A stretch of DNA of 64,000 nucleotides, taken from Amnibacterium sp. CER49. Its GTDB lineage: Bacteria > Actinomycetota > Actinomycetes > Actinomycetales > Microbacteriaceae. Positions 1 through 8,049 of the stretch are shown here, piece by piece. The position numbers and the translations under genes are program-made. Position 1 is the stretch's first letter; each line of letters begins with the position of its first letter. The notes beneath the pieces were generated by a model. It was not told the origin of the DNA. It did not search any database and saw only the letters and a program-made list of their open reading frames with translations. The stretch covers positions 1,054,001 through 1,118,000 of the forward strand of contig NZ_JARVWQ010000002.1 in NCBI RefSeq assembly GCF_029846255.1, given 5' to 3'.

Positions 1-1
1 G

Positions 2-676
2 GCGCTGCGCGCCGCGCTGGCCGACCAGCGCCCCGACGACGCGGTGCTCGGCGAGGAGTACGGCGGCGATCCGGCGCCGGGTCGGCAGTGGATCATCGAC
101 CCGATCGACGGCACGACGAACTTCCTCCGCGGCCTGCCGATCTGGGCGACGCTGATCGCCCTCGCGGTCGACGGCGAGCCGGTGCTCGGCGTCGCCGCCG
201 CCCCCGCGCTCGGCCGCCGGTGGTGGGCGGCGCGCGGCCAGGGCGCGTGGGCCGCGCCGGTCGGCGAAGGCGGCACGGGGGCGCCCGCCCGGCTCCAGGT
301 CTCGGGCGTCGCGGAGCTCGCCGACGCGCTCCTGTCCTACAACTCGCTGCAGGGCTGGGACGACGCGGGCGCCCTCGAGGGCCTCCTCGCGCTCTCCCGC
401 GCCTCGTGGCGCACCCGGGCGCTCGGCGACTTCTGGTCCTACGTGCTCGTCGCCGAGGGGCAGGTCGACGTCGTCGGCGAGCACGACCTCAAGGTCTACG
501 ACCTCGCCGCGCTCGAGCCGATCGTCACCGAGGCGGGTGGCCGCTTCACCGCGCTCGACGGGCGACCCGGGCCCTGGCACGGCACGGCGCTCGCGACGAA
601 CGGCCTGCTGCACGACGCGGCCCTTGGCAAGATCGCACCTCACATCTCCGGCGGCTCCGCCGTTGACGAGATGTGA
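2..676 (+). CDS. hisN: Histidinol-phosphatase / inositol monophosphatase family (5' partial)
   Basis: Mg-dependent phosphomonoesterase of the inositol monophosphatase fold; the start lies left of the window. Visible parts are the first metal-binding Glu pair (GEEYGG), the core motif WIIDPIDGTTNF at about residues 31-42 of the fragment, and a C-terminal motif (LKVYDLAALEPIVTEAGG) that in this family carries the last metal ligand. The wording of that motif, with FWSYVLVAEGQVDV before it, fits HisN-type histidinol phosphatases of actinobacteria better than myo-inositol monophosphatases. This is an inference, and a general IMPase is the alternative. Its stop codon overlaps the GTG of the next gene (ATGTGA), so the genes are coupled. 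Confidence 0.85.
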   Translation, partial: ALRAALADQRPDDAVLGEEYGGDPAPGRQWIIDPIDGTTNFLRGLPIWATLIALAVDGEPVLGVAAAPALGRRWWAARGQGAWAAPVGEGGTGAPARLQVSGVAELADALLSYNSLQGWDDAGALEGLLALSRASWRTRALGDFWSYVLVAEGQVDVVGEHDLKVYDLAALEPIVTEAGGRFTALDGRPGPWHGTALATNGLLHDAALGKIAPHISGGSAVDEM

Positions 677-1146
677 GGACCCCCTTCGAGCGCACCGCCC
701 TCGAGCACGGCGCAGTCGTGTGGCGCGTCTGCCGCGGCCTGCTGCCGCAGCACGACGCGGAGGACGCCTGGAGCGAGACGTTCCTCGCCGCGCTCGGCGC
801 CTGGGAGCGGCTCGATCCCGCCGCCGACGTGCGCGCGTGGCTCATCACCATCGCGCACCGGAAGGCGATCGACGTGCTCCGCGTGCGCGCCCGCACCGCG
901 ATCCCGACCGACGAGCCGCCCGAGCGGGAGTCGCCGCTCGGCCGGCCGGGATCCCGCGACCTCGACCTCTGGAACGCCCTCGCCGCCCTGCCGTCGAAGC
1001 AGCGCGTCGCCGTCGTCCACCATCACCTCGGCGGGCTCCCGTTCGCCGAGGTCGCCCGCCTCACCGGCACCACCGAGACCGCCGCGCGGAAAGCGGCATC
1101 CGACGGGGTGGGTCGGCTCCGAACACTCCTCGAGGAGGACCGATGA
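673..1146 (+). CDS. ECF-type RNA polymerase sigma factor
   Basis: A 157-residue sigma-70 family protein with only regions 2 and 4. Region 2 is at about residues 8-75 (DAEDAWSETFLAAL, then RAWLITIAHRKAIDVLR, the usual core-binding and -10 recognition helix). Region 4 is at about 95-150 (ALAALPSKQRVAVVHHHLGGL, then a helix-turn-helix). The GTG start overlaps the phosphatase stop, and its own stop overlaps the ATG of the alkyltransferase gene (ATGA). No separate anti-sigma gene follows. The neighbouring alkyltransferase and metal importer suggest a regulon for DNA alkylation or metal stress, but this is inferred from context only. Confidence 0.9.
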   Translation: MRTPFERTALEHGAVVWRVCRGLLPQHDAEDAWSETFLAALGAWERLDPAADVRAWLITIAHRKAIDVLRVRARTAIPTDEPPERESPLGRPGSRDLDLWNALAALPSKQRVAVVHHHLGGLPFAEVARLTGTTETAARKAASDGVGRLRTLLEEDR

Positions 1147-1766
1147 CCATCCCCGCGCTCGACACCCCCGCCGTCGACCCCGGTCTGCTGGAGCGGCTGC
1201 ACGCCCGGCTCGAGGCCGGCGCCACCGGCGACGCCGCACCCGACGTGCACTACCGCACGGTGGACTCGCCGCTCGGGCCGCTGCTCGTCGCCGCGACCGA
1301 GCGGGGCGTGCTGCGGGTCGCCTTCGCGCGGGAGGGGCAGGACGCGGTGCTCGACGCCCTGGCCGAGCGAGTGGGCCCCCGCGTGCTGCGGACCCCCGGG
1401 CGCCTCGATCCCGTCGCCCGCTGGCTCGATCGGTACTTCGCCGGTTCGACGGATCCGTTCGCGCAGCCGCTCGACCTGCGGCTCGCGCGGGGCTTCCGCC
1501 TCGCGGTGCTGGAGCGCCTCCGCGGCGTCCCCTACGGCACGACCGTGAGCTACGGCACCCTCGCCGCGGCGGTCGAGCACCCGAAGGCGGTGCGCGCCGT
1601 CGGCACGGCGTGCGCCACGAACCCGCTGCCGCTGCTGATCCCGTGCCACCGGGTCGTGCGCTCGGACGGGACGATCGGCGCCTACCTCGGCGGCACGGCG
1701 GCGAAGGAGCGGCTGCTCGCCCTCGAGAGCGCTCGCGGGGCGATACGGCAGGATCCCGGAGCATGA
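1143..1766 (+). CDS. ogt: Methylated-DNA-[protein]-cysteine S-methyltransferase with N-terminal extension
   Basis: Suicide repair enzyme that takes the alkyl group from O6-alkylguanine onto its own cysteine. The active-site motif LLIPCHRVV is present, with Cys168 as acceptor, and the DNA-binding part before it reads VPYGTTVSYGTLA. At 207 residues it is longer than the minimal family because about 35 residues precede the usual start of the N-terminal domain (DVHYRTVDSPLGPLL). This extra part, with DPGLLERLHARL, resembles the opening of many small anti-sigma factors. Start chosen at the ATG in the ATGA overlap with the sigma gene; its stop overlaps the ATG of mntH in the same way, so the genes form one operon. 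Confidence 0.9.
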   Translation: MTIPALDTPAVDPGLLERLHARLEAGATGDAAPDVHYRTVDSPLGPLLVAATERGVLRVAFAREGQDAVLDALAERVGPRVLRTPGRLDPVARWLDRYFAGSTDPFAQPLDLRLARGFRLAVLERLRGVPYGTTVSYGTLAAAVEHPKAVRAVGTACATNPLPLLIPCHRVVRSDGTIGAYLGGTAAKERLLALESARGAIRQDPGA

Positions 1767-3016
1767 CCGTCCCCGCCCGCGCCGCCGCAAGGGCCCGCGG
1801 GCGCAACGGCGGGGTGATCGCCACGATCGCGGGGTTCGGCCCCGCGTTCGTCGCCGCGATCGCCTACGTCGATCCGGGCAACGTCGCCGCGAACGTGAGC
1901 GCCGGCGCGGAGGAGCGGTACGCGCTCGTCTGGGTGCTCGTCGCGGCGAACCTCATGGCCGCGGTCGTGCAGTACTCCTCGGCGCGGCTCGGCCTCGTCA
2001 CCGGGCGCACCCTGCCCGAGCTGATCGGCTCGCGGCTCTCCCGACCCGCGCGGCTCGCGTTCTGGGCGCAGGCCGAGCTGGTCGCCGCCGCGACCGACGT
2101 CGCCGAGGTGATCGGGGGCGCCCTCGCCCTGCAGCTGCTGGTCGGCCTGCCGCTCCTGCTCGGCGGCGTGCTCGTCGGCGCGACGAGCCTGCTGCTGCTC
2201 GCGACGCAGCAGCGCCGCGGCCAGCGGACGTTCGAGGCGGTGCTCATCGGTCTGCTCGCGGTGCTCTCGGTCGGCTTCGCCGTCGGCGCGTTCACCGGCC
2301 GCACTGACTGGGGCGTAGTCGCGGGCGGCCTCGTGCCCGGCTTCCCGGACGGCACCGCGGTGGTCCTGTCGGCCTCGATGCTCGGCGCCACGGTCATGCC
2401 GCACGCGATCTACCTGCACTCCGCCCTGTCCCGCGACCGGCACGGCGGCTCGGCGCAGGACCTGCCGACGCTGCTGCGGACGAACCGCTGGGACGTGGCC
2501 TCAGCGCTCTGCATCGCGGGCGCCGTGAACATCGCCCTGCTGGTCGTCGCCGCGGCGAACCTGCACGGGCGCGGGAGCCCGGGCACGATCGAGGGCGCCC
2601 ACGCCGAGATCACCGCCGCGCTGGGCCCGGTCGTCGGCGTGCTCTTCGCGCTCGGGCTGCTCGCGTCGGGCCTCGCGTCGAGCTCCGTCGGGGCCTACGC
2701 CGGCTCCGAGGTGATGGCGGGGCTGCTGAAGGTGCGCGTGCCGCTGCTCGCGCGTCGCGCGATCACGCTCGTGCCCGCGCTCCTGCTGCTCGGCCTCGGC
2801 GCGCCCCCGTCGCCGACGCTCGTGCTGAGCCAGGTGGTGCTGAGCTTCGGCATCCCCTTCGCGGTCGTGCCGCTGCTGAAGCTGAACAGCGACGCCACGC
2901 TCATGGGCGAGCACGTGGCCGGGCGCGGCCTGCGCGTCGTCGGCTGGCTCGTCGCGGCGCTCGTGATCGCGCTGAACGCGACGCTGCTCGTGCTCACGTT
3001 CACCGGCACGGCATGA
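1763..3016 (+). CDS. mntH: Nramp-family divalent metal transporter (Mn2+/Fe2+ importer)
   Basis: Integral membrane proton-coupled metal importer, 417 residues and about 11 membrane segments. Both metal-site motifs of the Nramp family are intact: DPGN in the first segment (residues 37-40) and MPH in the sixth (residues 212-214, followed by AIYLHSAL). The ATG overlaps the alkyltransferase stop (ATGA), so translation is coupled to the sigma-ogt pair. Linkage of an Mn importer to an ECF sigma factor is suggestive of an oxidative or alkylation stress operon. No MntR-like site is visible because there is no intergenic space. Confidence 0.92.
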   Translation: MTVPARAAARARGRNGGVIATIAGFGPAFVAAIAYVDPGNVAANVSAGAEERYALVWVLVAANLMAAVVQYSSARLGLVTGRTLPELIGSRLSRPARLAFWAQAELVAAATDVAEVIGGALALQLLVGLPLLLGGVLVGATSLLLLATQQRRGQRTFEAVLIGLLAVLSVGFAVGAFTGRTDWGVVAGGLVPGFPDGTAVVLSASMLGATVMPHAIYLHSALSRDRHGGSAQDLPTLLRTNRWDVASALCIAGAVNIALLVVAAANLHGRGSPGTIEGAHAEITAALGPVVGVLFALGLLASGLASSSVGAYAGSEVMAGLLKVRVPLLARRAITLVPALLLLGLGAPPSPTLVLSQVVLSFGIPFAVVPLLKLNSDATLMGEHVAGRGLRVVGWLVAALVIALNATLLVLTFTGTA

Positions 3017-3062
3017 CGCTGCACCAGCTCGCACAGCACGACAGTGGCTCGACGCCTGGAAG

Positions 3063-3437
3063 TGGAGATGGGGGGAATCGAACCCCCGTCCACTGCTGGA
3101 GAGCGACGTCTTCTCCGGGCGCAGCCTGCGCGTGGCGTTCTGCTCGGCCCCGACTCTTACCGCAGGCGGATTGCGGTCGACAGGCCCAGCCTCGGTGCAA
3201 GTCCCGCAGCGCCCCGAGGCAGGACGTCTGCAGCGAGCCTCCTCGCTGACGCCGGATACCGGGGCGGAGGCGAACCCGGTCCGACGGCCTTATCTACTCC
3301 GTTGCTTACGCAGCGAGAGCGAAGGCGGTGCGAGTCTTACTGGCACCTATTGGTCGCATGCGTCGTTATCGAGATAAGCATGCATCCTCGGCCCGCTTCC
3401 CGTCCCTGAACAGGCAATGTCGAAACCGATCATCCCC
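3063..3437 (-). ncRNA. ssrA: tmRNA (ssrA)
   Basis: Transfer-messenger RNA that rescues stalled ribosomes with SmpB. The 5' end (GGGGATGATCGGTTTCGAC) and 3' end (GGTTCGATTCCCCCCATCTCCA) form a tRNA-like acceptor arm of 7 pairs with one G-U; the terminal CCA is not encoded. The tag reading frame, at 3306-3344, gives ASKTRTAFALAA followed by TAA. The resume codon GCC follows an AATAGGT segment, comparable to the AATAAGC stretch in mycobacterial tmRNA. Length 375 nt is normal for actinobacteria. smpB lies on the same strand about 0.6 kb upstream. Confidence 0.96.
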
Positions 3438-3497
3438 ATGGGGTGGGCGAGCCACTGTCGCGCTGTGGAGTTGTGCGGTGCCCCGAGGGGCTCCGAC

Positions 3498-3527
3498 AGT
3501 CTAGAACGACGCACCCCCCGCCGTCAT
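3498..3527 (-). promoter_or_regulatory. Probable sigma-A promoter of ssrA
   Basis: On the minus strand a -35-like ATGACG (3522-3527) and a -10 TAGACT (3498-3503) are separated by 18 bases. This predicts a start near 3490 and a leader of about 50 nt, containing a GCCCC/GGGGC inverted repeat at 3480-3491, to be removed by RNase P. No other promoter-like pair is seen between the GNAT stop and ssrA. Confidence 0.45.
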
Positions 3528-3579
3528 TCCCGCGCATGCAGAACCGTGTGGACCGCCCGGGCGGATCACCGCCACGCGG

Positions 3580-4038
3580 TCACAGCGCGAGCGTGAGGAA
3601 GACGCTGTACGGGTCCTCGCGGTAGTCGGCGAACGGGCCGCAGGCCACGAAGCCGTGCCGCTCGTAGAGCCGCCGAGCCGGGGCGAAGAAGTCCTGCGGG
3701 CCGGTCTCCAGGCTGACCCGCCGGTAGCCGCGCCGGGCGGCCTCGTCGAGGATCACCGCGAGCACGCGGGACGCGACGCCCCGGCCGCGGGCCGCGCCGC
3801 TGGTCCGCATCGACTTCACCTCGCCCTCATCCGCGCCGAGCGCCTTCAAGGCGCCGCAGCCGAGCAGCAGGCCGTCGTCGTCCCGAACGGACCAGAACGT
3901 GATCCCGGGGGCGGCGAGCGCCTCGACGTCGAGGGCGTGCACGCTCTCCGGAGGGCTCTCGCGGTGCATGTCCGCAAGGTGATCGACGAGCAGCGCCACG
4001 ACGTCCGGCCGTCGTGGGTCGTCGGGCTCGACGCGCAC
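3580..4038 (-). CDS. GNAT family N-acetyltransferase
   Basis: A 152-residue acetyltransferase of the Gcn5 fold. The acetyl-CoA loop is recognisable as [17 protein letters not shown], and a typical C-terminal stretch follows ([17 protein letters not shown]). The [10 protein letters not shown] and EVKSMRTSG segments suggest the small PhnO/ElaA-like group acting on an unidentified amine. The GTG start shares its first base with the smpB stop (TAGTG), so it is co-translated with smpB and lies between smpB and ssrA. Substrate unknown. The track around it allows a much longer frame, but that would run antisense-like through smpB in another reading frame and is not real. Confidence 0.85.
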   Translation of the reverse strand: MRVEPDDPRRPDVVALLVDHLADMHRESPPESVHALDVEALAAPGITFWSVRDDDGLLLGCGALKALGADEGEVKSMRTSGAARGRGVASRVLAVILDEAARRGYRRVSLETGPQDFFAPARRLYERHGFVACGPFADYREDPYSVFLTLAL

Positions 4039-4514
4039 TACTCGCCGAGGTGGCGGCGGCTCGACATGGCGCGCTCCGCCTCGCGGCGGTCCTGGCGCTC
4101 GCGCAGCGTCTGGCGCTTGTCGTACTCGCGCTTGCCCTTCGCGACCGCGAGCTCGACCTTCGCCTTGCCGTCGGAGAAGTACAGCGACAGCGGCACGAGC
4201 GTGTAGCCGCCCTCCTTCACCCGCGACGACAGCTTGAGGATCTGCTGCTTGTGCAGCAGCAGCTTGCGGGTGCGGCGCGGCGGGTGGTTCGTCCAGGTGC
4301 CCTGGTTGTACTCGGGGATGTGCACCGCGTCGAGGTACGCCTCGCCGTGCTCGATGAACGCGTAGCCGTCGATGAGCGACGCGCGACCCTGCCGCAGCGA
4401 CTTCACCTCGGTGCCGGTGAGCACGAGGCCGGCCTCGACCGTGTCCTCGATCGTGTAGTCGTGGCGCGCGCGGCGGTTGCTCGCCACCAGACGACGACCC
4501 TGCTCCTTGGGCAT
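4038..4514 (-). CDS. smpB: SsrA-binding protein SmpB
   Basis: Partner of tmRNA in trans-translation; it binds the tRNA-like domain and mimics the codon-anticodon part in the ribosomal decoding site. 158 residues, the normal length, with family hallmarks: the N-terminal [20 protein letters not shown], the [14 protein letters not shown] strand, and the basic C-terminal tail ([16 protein letters not shown]) that enters the mRNA channel. A Shine-Dalgarno GAGGAGGT precedes the ATG. A 7-pair hairpin with GAA loop (4537-4553) lies in the gap to ftsX and could be a weak attenuator. Confidence 0.97.
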   Translation of the reverse strand: MPKEQGRRLVASNRRARHDYTIEDTVEAGLVLTGTEVKSLRQGRASLIDGYAFIEHGEAYLDAVHIPEYNQGTWTNHPPRRTRKLLLHKQQILKLSSRVKEGGYTLVPLSLYFSDGKAKVELAVAKGKREYDKRQTLRERQDRREAERAMSSRRHLGE

Positions 4515-4595
4515 CGCGCACCTCCTCGACTCTCGGCCGCCGGGAACCGGCGGGCCCGGCAGTCTACCGCCGCCGCGGCGGTCGATGACCGGAGG

Positions 4596-5510
4596 TCAGA
4601 CCCTCAGGTACCGGCTGATCGCGACGTTCGCGCTGACGGCGGCGAGCAGGACCCCCACGACGAGCAGCAGCGGCACGACGACGAGCGCGTCGGGCACGGT
4701 CACGAAGGCGATGTCGGCCTGGGCGTGCGCGAGGTAGCCCTGCACGAAGAACTGCACGATGCCGACCGTCGCCGCCCCCGCGAGCAGCGAGCCGACGAGC
4801 GCGGCGAGCACGCCCTCGAGGATGAACGGCGTCTGGATGAACAGGTTCGACGCCCCGACGAGCCGCATGATGCCGAGCTCGCGCCGCCTGGAGAACGCCG
4901 ACAGCCGGATGGTCGTCGAGATGAGCAGGGCCGCGGCCACGAGCATGAGCGCGGCGATGCTCGCCGCGGTGATCGAGGCGCTGTTCAGCACGGCGAAGAT
5001 CTGGTCGAGCAGGCGCCGCTGGTCGGTGACCGCGTCGACGCCGGGCAGGTTGCCGACCGCCTCCTGGATCACCGCGGACTGCTGCGGGTTCTTCAGGTTG
5101 ATCCAGTACGCCTCGTTCAGCAGGTCGGGCGTCACGTAGTCGGCGACCGGGTTGCCCTTGAACTGCGACTCGAAGTTCTTGTACGCCTCCTGGTGGTCCT
5201 CGAAGTAGTACCTCGTGATGAACCGGGAGAGCGTCGGCGAGTCGAGCGCCTGCTTCACGGCGGCGATCTGCGCCTTCGTGGCGCTGCCGTTCGTGCAGTG
5301 CGCGCTCGGCACCTCGCCGTTGCAGAGGTAGACGGCGACCTGCGCCTTGTCGTACCAGAAGTTCTTCATCTGGCCGATCTGCAGCTGCAGCAGCGCGGCG
5401 GCGCCGACGAACGTGAGCGACACGAACGTGACGAGCACGATCGAGACGACCATCGAGAAGTTGCGGCGGAGGCCCTGGCCGGCCTCGGCGAGCACGAGTC
5501 CGAGTCTCAT
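4596..5510 (-). CDS. ftsX: Cell division protein FtsX (ABC permease-like)
   Basis: Membrane part of the FtsEX complex, which sits at the division ring and controls cell-wall hydrolases. 304 residues: one N-terminal membrane segment (about 21-43), a large extracellular loop (about 44-170), and three membrane segments in the C-terminal half. The conserved [18 protein letters not shown] stretch matches FtsX. The extracellular loop carries a Cys pair ([11 protein letters not shown]) that could form a disulphide. The ATG overlaps the ftsE stop (ATGA), giving stoichiometric coupling. Confidence 0.95.
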   Translation of the reverse strand: MRLGLVLAEAGQGLRRNFSMVVSIVLVTFVSLTFVGAAALLQLQIGQMKNFWYDKAQVAVYLCNGEVPSAHCTNGSATKAQIAAVKQALDSPTLSRFITRYYFEDHQEAYKNFESQFKGNPVADYVTPDLLNEAYWINLKNPQQSAVIQEAVGNLPGVDAVTDQRRLLDQIFAVLNSASITAASIAALMLVAAALLISTTIRLSAFSRRRELGIMRLVGASNLFIQTPFILEGVLAALVGSLLAGAATVGIVQFFVQGYLAHAQADIAFVTVPDALVVVPLLLVVGVLLAAVSANVAISRYLRV

Positions 5511-6808
5511 GAGGACGGCCCCACCTCGTCGTCGTCGCTCCGCGCACCGGGGGCGCGGAGGCCGAGCCCGGTGAGGAAGTCGAGGTGGTCGGGCAGCTGG
5601 TCGCGGTGGCGGCCGTTCCGGCGCGCGGCGCCCTCGACGTCGCCGGTGTCGTCCAGGTCGATCGGCTCGGCGTCGCGGACCCGGCGGGCCTCGCGGCGGC
5701 GGTCGCCGAGCGGGAACGAGCTCGTCGTCTCCGCCTCGTCCTCCGCGAGCGTGTGCAGCGGCCGCGGCGCGGGGACGGGAGCGGCGAAGAAGAGGCTCGT
5801 GGCCTCCGACTGCTCCGCGGGGGCCGCCGGCGGAGCCACCGGAGCCGCGCGCCACGGGGCGCGGGCGCGCTCGCCGTCGGGCGTCGCGACCGGTCCGGTC
5901 TCCGACCGCGCCCAGATCGGGGTGCGCACCTCGCCGGTGTCGGCGGGCTGCGGCAGCGGCAGGGGCAGCGGTCCGGTGGGCAGGCGCACCGGGGTGGTGG
6001 CGGGCCGGGAGGACTCGCCGCCCGGCTGGGACGGCTGCGGCTGCTGCGCGCGGCGCCGGGCCCAGGCGGGCGCGTCCGGCGCGGGAGCGGGCTGCGGCTC
6101 GGGGCGGCGCTGGATCGGGATGTTCGAGGTGACGTACTTCGCCTCGAGCTCGTCGCGGATGATGTGCCCGTGCTTCAGCTCGACGACGCGCTTCTGCAGC
6201 CGGTCGACGATCGAGACGTCGTGCGTCGCCATGACGACGGTGGTGCCGGCGAGGTTGATCCGCTCGAGCACCTGCATGATCTCGTCGCTCGTGTTCGGGT
6301 CGAGGTTGCCCGTCGGCTCGTCGGCGAGCAGGATCGCGGGCTTGTTCACGACCGCGCGGGCGATCGCCACGCGCTGCTGCTCACCGCCGGAGAGCTCGTT
6401 CGGCAGGTTCTGCGCCTTCTCCCCCAGGCCCACGGTGGTCAGCACGTCGGGGACAGCGGACTGGATGAAGCCGCGCGACTTGCCGAGCACCTGGAGCGTG
6501 AAGGCGACGTTGTCGAACACGGTCTTGTTCGGCAGCAGCCGGAAGTCCTGGAAGACGACGCCGAGGCTGCGGCGGAAGTAGGGCACCTTGCGGCTCGAGA
6601 TCGAGGTGAGCCGCTGGCCGAGCACGTGGATCTCGCCCGAGGTGGGCTTCTCCTCGCGCAGCATGAGGCGGAGCAGGCTGGACTTGCCGCTGCCCGACGC
6701 GCCCACGAGGAAGACGAACTCGCCGCTGCCGATCTCGAGGGACACGGCGTCGAGCGCAGGCCGCGGCGCGCCCTTGTAGCGCTTGGTGACGGAGTCGAAG
6801 CGGATCAT
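5507..6808 (-). CDS. ftsE: Cell division ATP-binding protein FtsE with long disordered C-terminal extension
   Basis: ATPase of FtsEX. The first 225 residues are a standard FtsE: Walker A GASGSGKS (36-43), signature LSGGE (139-143), Walker [13 protein letters not shown]. Family members normally end there, but this protein runs to 433 residues. The additional 200 or so are rich in Pro, Ala, Arg and acidic residues (for example [14 protein letters not shown] and [20 protein letters not shown]) with no recognisable domain. The start is taken as the ATG of [11 protein letters not shown], standard for the family, a few bases below a TATCGT box (6819-6824), so the mRNA may be almost leaderless. Followed by ftsX with an ATGA overlap. 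Confidence 0.93.
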   Translation of the reverse strand: MIRFDSVTKRYKGAPRPALDAVSLEIGSGEFVFLVGASGSGKSSLLRLMLREEKPTSGEIHVLGQRLTSISSRKVPYFRRSLGVVFQDFRLLPNKTVFDNVAFTLQVLGKSRGFIQSAVPDVLTTVGLGEKAQNLPNELSGGEQQRVAIARAVVNKPAILLADEPTGNLDPNTSDEIMQVLERINLAGTTVVMATHDVSIVDRLQKRVVELKHGHIIRDELEAKYVTSNIPIQRRPEPQPAPAPDAPAWARRRAQQPQPSQPGGESSRPATTPVRLPTGPLPLPLPQPADTGEVRTPIWARSETGPVATPDGERARAPWRAAPVAPPAAPAEQSEATSLFFAAPVPAPRPLHTLAEDEAETTSSFPLGDRRREARRVRDAEPIDLDDTGDVEGAARRNGRHRDQLPDHLDFLTGLGLRAPGARSDDDEVGPSS

Positions 6809-6883
6809 GACGGCCACCACGATAGGCACCCGGGCGAGTACGGCCGCGCCGACAGGCCTACGGAGCCCGATCCTGCGTAGGGG

Positions 6884-8002
6884 CTAGACCTCCACCGCCC
6901 TCTTCCGCCACCGGATCCCGGCCGCGAGGAAGCCGTCGATGTCGCCGTCGAACACGGCCGACGGGTTGTTCACCTCGTACTCGCTGCGGAGGTCCTTCAC
7001 CATCTGGTACGGCGCGAGGACGTAGTTGCGGATCTGGTCGCCCCAGCTGGCGGTGATGGTGCCCGCGAGCTCCTTCTTCTTCGCCGCCTCCTCCTCGCGC
7101 CGCTGGATGAGCAGGCGGGACTGCAGCACGCGCATCGCCGCGGCGCGGTTCTGGATCTGGCTCTTCTCGTTCTGCATCGACACGACGATCCCGGTCGGCA
7201 GGTGCGTGATGCGCACCGCCGAGTCGGTCGTGTTCACGCTCTGGCCGCCCGGGCCGCTCGAGCGGAAGACGTCGATGCGGATGTCGCTCTCCGGCACCTC
7301 GATCTCGCCGCTCTCCTCGAGCAGCGGGATCACCTCGACGGCCGCGAAGCTCGTCTGCCGCTTGCCGGCGGAGTTGAAGGGGCTCATCCGGACGAGGCGG
7401 TGCGTGCCGGCCTCGACCGAGAGCGTGCCGAACGCGTACGGCGCGTCGACCTCGATCGTCGCCGACTTGATCCCCGCCTCCTCCGCGTAGGAGGTGTCCA
7501 TCACGGTGACGGCGTGCTTGTGCTGCTCGGCCCAGCGCAGATACATACGCAGGAGCATCTCGGCGAAGTCCGCCGCGTCGACGCCGCCGGCTCCCGCGCG
7601 GATCGTGACGACCGCGGGACGCGGGTCGTACTCGCCGTTCAGCAGCGTCTGCACCTCGAGCTCGCTCACGGTCGCCTCGACGGCGGCGAGCTCGGCGTCG
7701 GCCTCCTTCGCCGTCTCGGCGGCCTGCGCCTCGTCGTCCTCGGCGTTCACGAGCTCGACGAGCACCTCGAGGTCGTCGAGGCGGCGCTCGACGCCCGTGA
7801 CCCGGTTCAGCTGGGACTGCGCGTGGCTCAGCTCGCTCGTGACCTGCTGCGCGGCCTCCGGGTCGTTCCAGAGGTCGGGCGCCGCGGCCTTCTGCTCGAG
7901 GTCGGCGATGCGGCTCCGCAGCGCGTCGACGTCGACCACGGCGAGCACGTCGCCCAGCGTGGAGCGGAGGGCTGCGAGACGGGCGCCGTAGTCGAGTTGC
8001 AT
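6884..8002 (-). CDS. prfB: Peptide chain release factor 2 (RF2)
   Basis: Class I release factor for UGA and UAA stops. 372 residues with the codon-recognition motif SPF (207-209) and the catalytic GGQ (252-254, in [16 protein letters not shown]). The usual residue after GGQ is His and here it is Ser. There is no in-frame UGA near residue 25, so unlike many bacteria there is no programmed frameshift, as is usual in actinobacteria. A TACGCT box lies 10 bases before the ATG. It sits head-to-tail with ftsE, a standard actinobacterial arrangement. Confidence 0.97.
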   Translation of the reverse strand: MQLDYGARLAALRSTLGDVLAVVDVDALRSRIADLEQKAAAPDLWNDPEAAQQVTSELSHAQSQLNRVTGVERRLDDLEVLVELVNAEDDEAQAAETAKEADAELAAVEATVSELEVQTLLNGEYDPRPAVVTIRAGAGGVDAADFAEMLLRMYLRWAEQHKHAVTVMDTSYAEEAGIKSATIEVDAPYAFGTLSVEAGTHRLVRMSPFNSAGKRQTSFAAVEVIPLLEESGEIEVPESDIRIDVFRSSGPGGQSVNTTDSAVRITHLPTGIVVSMQNEKSQIQNRAAAMRVLQSRLLIQRREEEAAKKKELAGTITASWGDQIRNYVLAPYQMVKDLRSEYEVNNPSAVFDGDIDGFLAAGIRWRKRAVEV

Positions 8003-8036
8003 AGCGCCGTCCAGCGTAGTTCGCGGGAGGCGCGGC

Positions 8037-8042
8037 TACCGT
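8037..8042 (+). promoter_or_regulatory. -10 box (TACCGT) for a leaderless transcript
   Basis: TACCGT lies 7 bases before the GTG of the MFS gene, placing the predicted transcription start on or next to the start codon. No Shine-Dalgarno is present between them. Confidence 0.6.
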
Positions 8043-8049
8043 CGAGGCA

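Noticed and set aside
3013-3409. Short protein-coding frames in both directions between mntH and the GNAT gene.
   Set aside because: The segment is the tmRNA gene; the frames show no protein character and overlap the RNA structure.
3063-3437. Integration of a genomic island at the tmRNA 3' end.
   Set aside because: No integrase, no duplicated ssrA end, and the flanks are ordinary chromosomal genes.
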